From positions 124,001-188,000 of the forward strand of contig VCMS01000054.1 of assembly GCA_022539475.1 (NCBI GenBank): a stretch of DNA of 64,000 nucleotides, written 5' to 3'. A model generated the notes under the pieces. That model made no database searches, was not told the DNA's origin, and saw only the letters and a program-made list of their open reading frames with translations. The translations under genes and the position numbers were made by a program. Position 1 is the first letter of the stretch, and each line of letters opens with the position of its first letter. The stretch is from Gracilaria domingensis (lineage: Eukaryota; Rhodophyta; Florideophyceae; Gracilariales; Gracilariaceae). This document shows positions 1-8,963 of this stretch, piece by piece.

Positions 1-1222
1 TTGTTCCAGATGTCTCAGATGCATGTGGCAGATCGGTAGCGTCATCAAAACTTCCATTCTGTAACTCAGTGTCTTTTTCCACATTCTCGCAACCTTTTGT
101 GCTACGACGACGGAGTTCGTCACGTTTTGCGCTGTGTTCCAATGGTTTTCTCTCTTTTGTTGCTTCCAGCTGGTGCACTAGGACTGCATCAGCTACACCA
201 GAACTATCTTCCTCAAACACGCTTCTCAATCGCGTAACATTGCCCACCAAAACGCCATCTTCAGCTGCTTGATGTGTATTTTCTACCAGAGTGGTCTTTT
301 CCACCACTACGATGTGTTCGCCCGCACTTGCGTCATTATCCGAGCCTGAATGAAACAGTTCTCGCGGGATTAGGCTGGCGTCCTGCGATCTCACATCTTC
401 TCTGGAAGGCTGCGCGCCGGAACCCTGAACCACATCTGCAGAATCGTTTGAGAGCAGGCACGAGGTTTTGACCGCGTTGAAGTCCCCATCACTGCGGTTA
501 TCATCTTGCGACACCAATGAACGTGTGTCTTTGAACACAAAACTGCCGGTTGAACGCAGGTTCGTCAGGGTCCTCACTACTGTCCCCTTCTCAACTACAG
601 ATAAGTCGTCCCCACTGTCCACTTTGCTCTTCACCCGGCGAGGAGTTTCATCCACAATTCTATGAGAATCTTCTTCTGCGTGCGCGTCAATGGCTTCGAC
701 CTGCTCCACATGGTGCTCCTCAATTGCTTTTCTTGGTTCTTTAATCTCGAGCAATTTGTCGCCATCAGTGAAGCGTTTGCCATGAGCTGGGTCTGGTCGG
801 TCTCTAGGGGATGAAGATATACTTGCAACGGCATCCGGGGGGGTGACTTCAACCAAAAAGGGTGCACTATTTGCCGTCAGGTCTATACTCGAGGTGTTGG
901 GACCAAAGCAATCCATGGTTTTCGATAGCTTTCCCAACACGCTTCGTACCATACTACCCAGTGAGTTCGGCGGAAGAAACCAAGTGTTTCCAGTACGATG
1001 ATTCTCTGTGCCCTTAACCAACTGCATTTGGGATTTGGGGCTTTTCTCTCCTGAGCTCGTCATCTCACTGAACACTCTAGAGTCTCCACGTCCGTAAAGA
1101 TCATAATCAATATACTCTCCGGGCTTTACGTTCTTCTCAAAGTCCAACATAGCCCTCATGCGCTCCATCTCCTGAGGTCCCTGTCCTATTCCACTCACAA
1201 TACAATTTCCGTTAACATTCAT
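1..1222 (-). CDS. Partial hypothetical protein, acidic and disordered
   Basis: A single frame stays open for about 407 codons from an ATG at 1222 down to the window edge, so the 3' end is missing. I do not recognise the protein. The first 40 residues look the most structured, with a short acidic/aromatic stretch reading PGEYIDYDLYG near residues 36-46. The rest is rich in Ser, Asp, Glu, Thr and Val, has no transmembrane segment or cysteine cluster, and looks intrinsically disordered. It lies head-to-tail with the CBM20 gene upstream, with about 410 bp between them. The unbroken length and balanced codon use support a real gene. Function is unknown, and a regulatory or scaffold role would be a guess. 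Confidence 0.6.
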   Translation of the reverse strand, partial: MNVNGNCIVSGIGQGPQEMERMRAMLDFEKNVKPGEYIDYDLYGRGDSRVFSEMTSSGEKSPKSQMQLVKGTENHRTGNTWFLPPNSLGSMVRSVLGKLSKTMDCFGPNTSSIDLTANSAPFLVEVTPPDAVASISSSPRDRPDPAHGKRFTDGDKLLEIKEPRKAIEEHHVEQVEAIDAHAEEDSHRIVDETPRRVKSKVDSGDDLSVVEKGTVVRTLTNLRSTGSFVFKDTRSLVSQDDNRSDGDFNAVKTSCLLSNDSADVVQGSGAQPSREDVRSQDASLIPRELFHSGSDNDASAGEHIVVVEKTTLVENTHQAAEDGVLVGNVTRLRSVFEEDSSGVADAVLVHQLEATKERKPLEHSAKRDELRRRSTKGCENVEKDTELQNGSFDDATDLPHASETSGT

Positions 1223-1636
1223 CTTTCTTCTTGTTTAGTGTCTTCAGAAGACAGTTGTTTAACACCAGAAGCTATCCACAAATACTGTTGTTTCAGAAGC
1301 TAGACGTATCGCGAATGAGTCTGGCAGCCGAACTTCCAGGGGACGGTACTGTCTGAACTCCCTTCCCTTTTATACCAAACTGAATGGGAGAGTGCACCAT
1401 ACAGATGCGGAGTACAAGTGCACTCTCCTGTACATCATAATAATTTGTCAGCCATAGCGATCCACGAAACAGTGTATTAGCAACGCATCTGAAGCTTTAA
1501 GGTTTCCACACTCCTCTCCAGGCATTCTCTTCTGCCTGGATTCAGCATCTGAAATGTGGGAGATGCTCCTCTCTCTCCATTTGAGTGGTGGTCAATGTGC
1601 ATTCCAGTGCCCAGTCGTTCGTCCATCATTTGTCAA

Positions 1637-2884
1637 TCAATAACTTCTCCAATGCTCCTCTAAGCGAAGCAAGGTCTGACCTGCACAAGCGAAACGTCTA
1701 TTGTCACCTTCTTCCCACAATATATTTCTACTCCCATCCACATACACGTACTTGTATTCGGTTTCCCCTCTCTCGACTAATAACTCGGCCACCAAAACAT
1801 CTTGTGCATTCACTAATCGCATTCCGTAATCAGCATTCCATTCCCCCAATTCGGGGCGATTGCCAACAACTCGCACACAACCATCACCCAATGCAACACG
1901 CACCGATTCAGGCAGACTGCTTACAGAAAGCTCGAAGCGTACAAGGAACCATTCTCTCTCAGCCTCCCGCGGTGGAGTATACTGTGGCGTTATCTTTGGG
2001 GTATGGGCTTCGACGCACCGCGCGTGACGTTCCTTCCTCTTCAGCAAAAAAAGAGGCTTCTCATTCTGTGTGTCATCTACACAGAACCCGGCATCAGCAA
2101 CGAGTTGTGGTACTCTATCTAGTGAGGACAACAGCACAACCACACTACAAGGAGCGCTCATCATTTCGACAGCCTTGAGTTGTTGCAGCGTATTTGAGGC
2201 TGAAGTGTGCTGCATACGCAAGAGCCATACTGTGCTCTCTCTCCAGTCGAACCCTGTCAGAGCTAGGGCCACGGGCCACTCTTCCGGGCGGGGTTCACAA
2301 CATACGTGCAAGCACTGCGGCGGCACATCAACGCGCGGTGATACAACGAAAACTTTTCCGCTGGGAAGCGAAATAGGCACGTCGCCTATCACTGCGGTTT
2401 GTCCATAACAGAAACCACGGACCAACGCTGAAACCTTTGCTTCTATGAGCCGCTGCTCCTCATTGGGTCGGTAGCGCCCGTAGCGTCTATCCGTACGCTG
2501 GGTGACGTTGCGAGAACTCAAACGCGCTATCTCAGAACCTCCTGGAGGCGCAGAGGTGAAGCGGACATTGGTCTGAAAGCTGGGGTTGAGTTTTGTACCA
2601 CAGGATTGTTTCGGGGAGCGAGAATCGCTTGCATCATGAACACAGTGTGGATGATCAGCTGAGGTCGAGACTACTGTTGCATTTGGGTTGGAAACATGAG
2701 CGGTGGGGACAGAAGTGAATGGCTGTGACCGGGATTGCGAAGGAGCTGTGGAGCTCTGTGATGAGGAGATTGGACTCGTGGCGTTGGGAGCGATCTGATC
2801 GCAGCAAGCAGAAGCAGATGGTGGCGGCGTTCCGGATATCCTCGCAAAGAGACGGAAAATGGCAGTCCACAGTAAACTGCGCAT
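1637..2884 (-). CDS. CBM20 starch-binding domain protein
   Basis: About 415 residues. The first in-frame ATG is at 2884, and an in-frame stop lies just upstream near 2928. The N-terminal third is Ser/Pro/Thr-rich and probably unstructured. The last 100 or so residues match a CBM20 starch-binding fold: the RVVGNRPELGEW motif, followed by EYKYVYVDGS and ILWEEGDNR, the usual surface where CBM20 aromatic residues contact glucan. The middle (about residues 140-300) has mixed hydrophobic segments that I cannot assign. A C-terminal CBM20 without a recognisable amylase or dikinase domain suggests a glucan-targeting adaptor, or an enzyme of a family I do not recognise. A cytosolic or plastid starch role is inferred from the domain alone. 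An overlapping frame upstream (to 3311) could be an extra 5' exon. Confidence 0.7.
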   Translation of the reverse strand: MRSLLWTAIFRLFARISGTPPPSASACCDQIAPNATSPISSSQSSTAPSQSRSQPFTSVPTAHVSNPNATVVSTSADHPHCVHDASDSRSPKQSCGTKLNPSFQTNVRFTSAPPGGSEIARLSSRNVTQRTDRRYGRYRPNEEQRLIEAKVSALVRGFCYGQTAVIGDVPISLPSGKVFVVSPRVDVPPQCLHVCCEPRPEEWPVALALTGFDWRESTVWLLRMQHTSASNTLQQLKAVEMMSAPCSVVVLLSSLDRVPQLVADAGFCVDDTQNEKPLFLLKRKERHARCVEAHTPKITPQYTPPREAEREWFLVRFELSVSSLPESVRVALGDGCVRVVGNRPELGEWNADYGMRLVNAQDVLVAELLVERGETEYKYVYVDGSRNILWEEGDNRRFACAGQTLLRLEEHWRSY

Positions 2885-3376
2885 TGCTGATTTTATACTG
2901 TTCCACAATGGCCGTGATTGAGTTCAAGGGCGTGAATAACCTGTGGTATGACAAGTGCGTCCATGTGCTAGGCGGCACAGAGCTCGGAGCTTGGCGCGCA
3001 AGGAGATATCTCAAGCGCTTGCAATAGGCAATGTTGCGCAGGCTGCGGCTTTCCTCCCGGTGAAGGTGCGCGGCAGTTGCGAGGGTAGAGCCCAAGGAGG
3101 CACGGACCCCGTCGACACGCTGCCTGAGGCCAAACGGGGCCCCGCAAACGAACAGCATGAGGCTCACACGCTGCACTTCAAGCGGGTTCCTGAGAGCGTT
3201 CCACGTGTGCGACGCACACGGCGCGCGGAAGATGATCACGTCAGATGTGTTCACCGACCTCCCCGTCACGTCGATCAGATCTCCGTCGTCGCGTATCGGC
3301 CTGCCCATCATGCACCTAACAGAGTGAAGCTATCGAGTCTACCACGAAAGTGGCTTGATGCCAGCAGTCCAGTAAG

Positions 3377-4567
3377 ATGGCGGTTGCCTTCCTGCGACCG
3401 CTGTCACTCCCGCAAAGATCCGCCTCATCATGCAAGCCACACCTCTCAGTACACCGCCCGCCTCGCGTGGCGCACCGCCACAAGCGCGTTGCCAGAATGG
3501 CGCTGGGGGTGGCTGGTGGCAGCTTGCAGGGCGCCACTGTGGCGGGCGGTATCGTGTTGACAGCGCTGGCGAAGCTACTGAGCACGGTGGGCCTCGGTGT
3601 ACTCGCGGCAAAGCGCGGCATTTTGGATTCGGCCACGTTAGCAGCGTTATCTCGTCTGGTGTACAACGTCTTGTTACCGGCGCTTTTGTTCTCAAACGTG
3701 CTTACGACGTTTCGTAGCGGCGTTTCAAAGCAACTGGCGCTGATGCCTTTGGCGGCGGTGGCCCAGATTGTGACGGGCTTGTTGTTCTCGCTGCTTATGG
3801 CGAGAGTTTTGAAGTTGACTCGTCGGGAACGATCGCTGTTTTACGTGTGTGCGTCGTTTGGAAACTCCTCTGCCATGCCGTTGTTGTTGTGTTCATCGCT
3901 GTTTTCGGGTGCCAAACAGGTGGGGAGTATCTCTGCCGTGTCATTTTTTTTGTTGGGCTGGTCACCGTTATTCTGGTCCATCGGCTTTCAGGTGCTAGAT
4001 GCTATGCCATCCGCCTCTGCTCAGGCGCAAGATGAGAAGAAGAGCGCAATGTCCATTACACAGTTTTTGAAGAAGTTGGTAACGCCGCCACTAGTCGCAA
4101 GTATGAGCGCATTGCTCATCGGGTTGAACCCGTTTCTGCGCGGACTTGTGTTGCGAACTCCAATTCCAGGCGCGTTACAAACGTTGGGATCAGGCTATGG
4201 AGCCGCAGCCGTGCTGGTTCTAGCCGGCTCTCTAGCACGCGAGACTCCCAAAGAGTCGTCTACATCGTCGTCTGCTCTGCGCATCGGTCGTCTGTCGTTG
4301 GGGCTTTCGTTGTGTCGGTTTGTTTTGCTGCCTTTGGTTGTGTTCTTCAGCGTTCTGCGACTGCGAATTGATGACTCGTTCGTGAGATTTGCCATTCTGC
4401 TGCAGAGCGTCATGCCGTGCGCGCAGAACGTGACGGTGATGCTGACGTTGCAGAATCGGCCGAATGCGGCGGCGGTGGCGGCTCGATTGCTGTTGGCGGT
4501 TTATGTGATAGGCGTCGTGCCCATTGCTTTGGGGCTGACGCTTTTTCTCGCCGCTTCGGGACTTTGA
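3377..4567 (+). CDS. PIN/PILS-like membrane transport protein (auxin efflux carrier family)
   Basis: 396 residues from the ATG at 3377. Residues 1-45 are Arg/Ser/Pro-rich and poor in acids, like an organelle-targeting leader. They are followed by about ten hydrophobic segments in two groups separated by a central hydrophilic loop around residues 210-225 (QAQDEKKSAM). This topology, with GILDSATLAALSRLVYNVLLP near the first helices and SVMPCAQNVTVMLTL in the last bundle, matches the Mem_trans (PIN/PILS) family. Known members carry auxin or other organic acids across the plasma membrane or ER. The substrate here cannot be told from sequence, and plastid targeting is only inferred from the leader. 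The gene is divergent from a minus-strand open frame whose ATG lies 65 bp away at 3311. Length is normal for PILS-like proteins. Confidence 0.82.
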   Translation: MAVAFLRPLSLPQRSASSCKPHLSVHRPPRVAHRHKRVARMALGVAGGSLQGATVAGGIVLTALAKLLSTVGLGVLAAKRGILDSATLAALSRLVYNVLLPALLFSNVLTTFRSGVSKQLALMPLAAVAQIVTGLLFSLLMARVLKLTRRERSLFYVCASFGNSSAMPLLLCSSLFSGAKQVGSISAVSFFLLGWSPLFWSIGFQVLDAMPSASAQAQDEKKSAMSITQFLKKLVTPPLVASMSALLIGLNPFLRGLVLRTPIPGALQTLGSGYGAAAVLVLAGSLARETPKESSTSSSALRIGRLSLGLSLCRFVLLPLVVFFSVLRLRIDDSFVRFAILLQSVMPCAQNVTVMLTLQNRPNAAAVAARLLLAVYVIGVVPIALGLTLFLAASGL

Positions 4568-4737
4568 GCGTGAGCCACATGCCACTGGTTGTAACCCAAG
4601 AGAGGGAACAAGATTTTGGCCTTGCAGCGGCAGGCAGGCCGACTTTGGATGTGGCGGCGTTCATTTTGTACTCCAGATTGCAACGAACGACTTAGCGTAG
4701 GCAATGTACAGACGAGCACTTCATGCTTGCTGCCTGC

Positions 4738-4768
4738 CGGTGGAGATGCTCTTAGAGCATCTCCACCG
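4738..4768. repeat. Perfect palindrome, 15-bp arms and 1-nt spacer
   Basis: Arms at 4738-4752 and 4754-4768 are exact reverse complements with one T between them. The sequence lies about 170 bp after the stop of the PIN-like gene and 270 bp before the sulfotransferase start. As RNA it would form a long GC-rich hairpin. It could be a 3'-end or processing signal, or part of a small-RNA precursor; no known family is recognised. Confidence 0.85.
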
Positions 4769-5035
4769 ACGATAGTGTCATGCGTTTAACTGCAGAAGCA
4801 TGTAACGTCTGCCGTGAGGTAAAATGCATCTCGGAAGTCGAAGACGTAAAGACGGAAAGAATGAAACACGGCAGAACTTGTCCAGAACCGTCAAAACAAA
4901 AATACGCTCGACTCTTCATACACGTGGTGTGCAAACCGGAAACGAGAGGAGCACCGCCTCGCAGCTCTCGACACAACACGACGCGTCGTAGCACATCCAA
5001 CACGCCGTAGATAAGCGTGAGCCGTCGGCATTCAG

Positions 5036-6121
5036 ATGCCCGCGCCACTCGACAGACCGCCCGCAAAGCTCCAGCTCCAAAAGATATGGCGCTCGTGGCA
5101 GCGTCTCGTGCAAAAGGGCGTGCCATACAACAACCGGCGCATCTCACTCTCCCGCGTCTTCGCAATATGGGCACTCATACTCGTCACAGTGCACGTAATC
5201 AACGTCTTGCTCCGTCTATCAAGTCCGCAACGCGCCGCCCATTCGTACAGAACCAGGGCTTCGTTCGCCACTGACACACACTTCTGGCACGGCCGACACT
5301 TGATCTTCTGCGTTTCTCCCGGACGATCGGGGTCAAAGTACCTGCGAAACGTTCTTGATGTCGCGCAGAATGTCATTGCAAAACATGAACCGGAGCCTAA
5401 GATGACTGGCTCCTATCTGCAACGGGTCATTCTACAAGGCATGAGAAAAGAAACGTTTGAAGAACGAGCCAAGATAAAGCTCGCCGCCATTCGACAAGCT
5501 ATAGAGGCTACTGCGCCGAATGTTGCCTATGCGGAGACGAGTCATATGTTTGTCAAGACATTTGCAGACGTTGTTTTACATCACTTGGCAGACAGCGCCA
5601 ACATCTCCGTCGTCATTCTGCACAGACCTGCCAGAGATTCAATATGGTCGCAACTGCGTTTAGGATGGTTTTCACCTGCTCACTCGGGCAAGAACGTATG
5701 GTACTACGATATCAACGACGTTCACGACAGTGAACGCCATGTCTCGTATTCCACAAATTCATCCAATCCAATCGATTCTCTGATCGGATACAATTCCGAT
5801 GTATTACAACGCGGCCTCGAACTCAAGAGACTGATTGAGAACAAGCATCGGGAAGGAGTGTGGAACAACGTTCATGTCATTGAAACTTGGCTTCAATATG
5901 TTTCTGATGCTGAAAATGGTGTCCAACACTTTCTCTCCTCCTTAGGGCTGAAGACCGATCTGCATAGACTGGCGCAACTCAAGACGTTGGATATCAATGC
6001 CAGAGATGTCAAGAAGGACAAGTTCGTCACAAAGGCAACCATTGATGATGTAGATGCACGAATTCAATACATGCTCAACAAGTTACCGTTGCCACGACAA
6101 GCCCTACAAGGACCCGTATAA
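5036..6121 (+). CDS. Type II membrane (Golgi-type) sulfotransferase
   Basis: 361 residues from the ATG at 5036. A short basic cytoplasmic tail is followed by one membrane anchor at about residues 38-61, the usual Golgi type II layout. The sulfotransferase PAPS 5'-phosphosulfate loop is visible at residues 94-101 (SPGRSGSK). The 3'-phosphate-binding region is around residues 196-203 (HRPARDSIW), with the typical Arg and Ser. The enzyme would transfer sulfate from PAPS to a glycan or glycoprotein in the Golgi lumen; the acceptor cannot be deduced. In an alga with the large glycosyltransferases found at 12-19 kb, cell-wall or exopolysaccharide sulfation is a reasonable inference. The gene stands alone on the plus strand and is convergent with aspartate aminotransferase, with about 140 bp between their stops. 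Confidence 0.8.
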   Translation: MPAPLDRPPAKLQLQKIWRSWQRLVQKGVPYNNRRISLSRVFAIWALILVTVHVINVLLRLSSPQRAAHSYRTRASFATDTHFWHGRHLIFCVSPGRSGSKYLRNVLDVAQNVIAKHEPEPKMTGSYLQRVILQGMRKETFEERAKIKLAAIRQAIEATAPNVAYAETSHMFVKTFADVVLHHLADSANISVVILHRPARDSIWSQLRLGWFSPAHSGKNVWYYDINDVHDSERHVSYSTNSSNPIDSLIGYNSDVLQRGLELKRLIENKHREGVWNNVHVIETWLQYVSDAENGVQHFLSSLGLKTDLHRLAQLKTLDINARDVKKDKFVTKATIDDVDARIQYMLNKLPLPRQALQGPV

Positions 6122-6264
6122 CAGATAACGCATCGTTACTTTTCTAACAATTTACCTGCTTTCTTCACCGTAACTCCTCACACGCCAACTAACCATACCT
6201 GCCGCAATGATACTGAGAGTACACACTCGTTCCGCCTCGACCTCGCACCTTGAGTGTAGACTTA

Positions 6265-7497
6265 TCAGTCCTGCTTGACAACGCTCTCAACGGCATCCTT
6301 GATTGCATCAGCAACATAATCAACCGTATCTTCCGTCAGACCTGCCATCGACACTCGTCCATTACCGGTCATATAGATGTGATATTTTTCTCTCATGAAC
6401 GCAACTTGCTGACTCGTCAATCCCGTAAAACTGAACATACCAATTTGATTCACGATGTGATCCCAGTTCCCAGGTGCCCCATTCTTGTTCAACGCGTCTC
6501 TCAATCGAGTCCTCATCGTCTGAATACGCGCCGACATCTTCTCCAACTCCATTTCCCACTGTCGGAAAGACTCCTTGTCGGACATTATTGCGGCCGCGAT
6601 ACGAGCTCCGTGTAACGGAGGGTTGCTGTACATGGCACGGATCAACTGCTTTAGCTGACTTCTGACTGCAGTGACTGGTTCTGATGATGACAGTATTACG
6701 TTGAGTGCTCCAACGCGTTCGCCATACATTCCCATGTTCTTCGCGTACGATTGAGCGACAAACATGTCAATCCCAGACTCCACAAACAGTCTAGTAGACC
6801 AGGCATCAGTGTCCAGGTTCCCGGAAGCAAAGCCTTGATAGGCGTTATCAAAGAATGGAACAAGTTTCTTCGATTTGACGACTTCAAGAATGCGTTGCCA
6901 GTCAGCTTTTGAAGGGTCCGCACCTGTGGGATTATGAGCGCATCCATGGAACACAACGATGGATCCTTCGATTGCAGTGCTCAAATCTTGTAACAGTCCT
7001 TCAATGTCAACTGCTCGAGTGTGGGGTTCAAAGTAGCGATAGTTTTTGGTTGGAGGTAATCCAGCTTGTGGAACCACATTTCGATGATTCGACCACGTTG
7101 GGTTCGGAATATACACGAGACGGGTTCCGATAAAATTGGCTATGAACGCAAAGCCAACCCGAAGTGCCCCGGTACCTGAGAGAGCCTGTACGGTGACGAC
7201 ACGGTCCTCTTTGAGAGCGCTGCTATCATGACCGAGTATAAGCCGTGCGGAATGATAGTTGAAATTCGTCAAACCGTCTTGTGGCAAGTATTCATGAGTA
7301 GTTGAAGGATCGTTTGCAAACTGTTGTTCAAAGTGCTTTACGATTGGTAGTACGTAAGGCGAGCCATCATCCGTACGGTATGCACCGACTCCAAGGTTTA
7401 CTTTCTTTGGGGAGGGGTCTGCTCGATATGCAGCAGATATAGAGAGGATGGGATCTGGTGGGGCCTCGGGCACGGTTTCAAAGATAGAGCTGGACAT
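6265..7497 (-). CDS. Aspartate aminotransferase (class I/II, PLP)
   Basis: 410 residues. The start chosen is the ATG at 7497, which begins with MSSSIFETVPEAPPDPIL, a form typical of eukaryotic aspartate aminotransferases. The frame stays open upstream only through a non-ATG codon. Catalytic features are clear: the HNPTG segment with the substrate-contact Asn near residue 189, the Asp of FFDNAYQGF near 217, and the Schiff-base Lys of SYAKNMGMYGERVG near 253. It interconverts aspartate and 2-oxoglutarate with oxaloacetate and glutamate, linking amino-acid and carbon metabolism and the malate-aspartate shuttle. There is no obvious targeting peptide, so a cytosolic location is likely unless an upstream exon is missing. 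Length is normal for the family. Confidence 0.93.
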   Translation of the reverse strand: MSSSIFETVPEAPPDPILSISAAYRADPSPKKVNLGVGAYRTDDGSPYVLPIVKHFEQQFANDPSTTHEYLPQDGLTNFNYHSARLILGHDSSALKEDRVVTVQALSGTGALRVGFAFIANFIGTRLVYIPNPTWSNHRNVVPQAGLPPTKNYRYFEPHTRAVDIEGLLQDLSTAIEGSIVVFHGCAHNPTGADPSKADWQRILEVVKSKKLVPFFDNAYQGFASGNLDTDAWSTRLFVESGIDMFVAQSYAKNMGMYGERVGALNVILSSSEPVTAVRSQLKQLIRAMYSNPPLHGARIAAAIMSDKESFRQWEMELEKMSARIQTMRTRLRDALNKNGAPGNWDHIVNQIGMFSFTGLTSQQVAFMREKYHIYMTGNGRVSMAGLTEDTVDYVADAIKDAVESVVKQD

Positions 7498-8617
7498 TTC
7501 GGTCTTTGATACCTGATAGTTGGATAGCCAGATGCTTGTGAAGGGGATCCGTGTTCCACGGAGGCGGATAAGGAAAATCAAACTTGTTTATTCGTTCTGC
7601 GCGACGAAAGAGATCAGGTATCGACGCAGTGACGATGAAAAACCCCATCTTCTCCGGTTATCAGTGCTGGGGATAGTGAGGGCATTCCATGTGAATCGAA
7701 CATTGTCTGAGATTCACAACGTGTGCTGAACGTGTGAATCAATGCTCCGTATGATGGGCACTTCTCATTCGTGGTTTTAGAGGTCTTATTTTTTCGAACA
7801 TTGCGGTCACATCTCAGCTCAAGATTTGCTGACAGCGAGGAAGATCATCGTATCATATGCAGCAGATCACATGACCTAGGAGTTCCACATTAAAGAAGAA
7901 GAGATGACCTAGTAGGCACTAGGAGAATGATTCTCTATTCTCTATTCTCAGAGGATTTGGTAATGAGGCTTCTCGTACATCGTTAATGCCGCGTCCGTGG
8001 ACCTGAAATACTCCGCCTTTCAACCCTCATGAACAAAAGGAATGTGACTTCGTATCCCTTCGATTCCAGACCCTTCGCTTCCATGGCTAGTAGAGCAGCA
8101 ACGGAAATGGAATTCACAGAGCCGAGTCGCTGCAAACGATATCGTCGCCGCTCATAGCATGACCGACGCATTTTGCGGGTTCGCGGAGGAGCACGATGCC
8201 GTCGCTTTCGTCGGAAAGAAATGGCCCACACCATAATAAATGACCCGGGTTTCGAGGCCCGAATACACTCACTACTTGTACCGTTTGTTACAGTTGCGGA
8301 TATTGCTATGTAGTTTGCTGTGCGTGAGGGATGCTTTTTGCTTAACCGGGTAATGATATCACTGGAGTGGTGGTTTGCCTCCCAAGGCTTTTTGCATTGT
8401 ACTTGGACGTTGATGGCAACGATCGAGACGCGCTCCGCAATTCGTTTATCTTTTTGCTTTCGTCAACTGCATTGATCTTTCTCACTGTGGATGTGTGTGT
8501 GTGTTCGGTTTCGGGCTTTGTGACAAAAGTCGGTATAACCTTATATTAGGCACTCGTAAACGTTCTGGTTAGGGATACTTTGAAGCAGAACAAAAACGGT
8601 AGGGTCTGAGTGAGAAC

Positions 8618-8685
8618 ATGATCAACGGCTAAGTGTATTCGTTCCCCGAGGGAACGAATACACGTCACTTTAAGCCGTTGATCAT
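8618..8685. repeat. Nested inverted repeat (foldback 1)
   Basis: Outer arms 8618-8630 and 8673-8685 are perfect 13-bp reverse complements (ATGATCAACGGCT / AGCCGTTGATCAT). Inner arms 8633-8645 and 8651-8663 are another perfect 13-bp pair (GTGTATTCGTTCC / GGAACGAATACAC) with a 5-nt loop. Together they give a nearly continuous 68-nt hairpin with a small internal bulge. It lies in non-coding DNA next to a second hairpin. Confidence 0.9.
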
Positions 8686-8691
8686 AATCCC

Positions 8692-8783
8692 GCTTGGTAC
8701 GAAGGCTCTCGGTCTCTGTTATATATATTCTCCACAGGCTATGGAGATATATATAAAAAAGACAGATACCTTTAGTACCAAGC
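8692..8783. repeat. Imperfect inverted repeat (foldback 2)
   Basis: Outer arms GCTTGGTAC (8692-8700) and GTACCAAGC (8775-8783) match exactly. Further in, AT-rich arms near 8720-8733 and 8743-8755 pair with one offset (TATATATATTCTCC against GGAGATATATATA). The roughly 92-nt stem with mismatches resembles a microRNA-precursor-like or MITE-like foldback. It begins only 6 nt after foldback 1. Confidence 0.8.
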
Positions 8784-8963
8784 CTTAGTAACCAAGGGTA
8801 GGTGGCAATCACTCGCTTCAAAGGTCTTCAAAACCAGGTTCGTTACGTCGGTAGGTGGTACATATATCAAAAAAGTTAGTTTGCCGAAAACACTTTACCG
8901 GCCCCGGAAGGGCCATGCTCGAAATGTCGGGTAATGATTGCTCTCTCTATCACACAGGAAACC

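Larger units (their letters stand above)
7498..8963. other. Intergenic region with foldback sequences, no supported gene
   Basis: About 1.5 kb between the aspartate aminotransferase and MnmG genes. The only open frame with an ATG (83 codons, minus strand, 8234 to 7983) is strongly basic in its first half and matches nothing I know. The notable content is two consecutive inverted repeats at 8618-8783, listed separately, and a short tandem ATTCTCT-type repeat near 7930-7950. Confidence 0.7.

Noticed and set aside
7983-8234. Small basic protein resembling a ribosomal protein
   Set aside because: I compared it with short basic ribosomal proteins such as eL39 and eL41 and saw no match; probably chance.
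8546-8821. A 91-codon minus-strand frame at the foldbacks
   Set aside because: It is made of the hairpin arms themselves and has no protein-like features.
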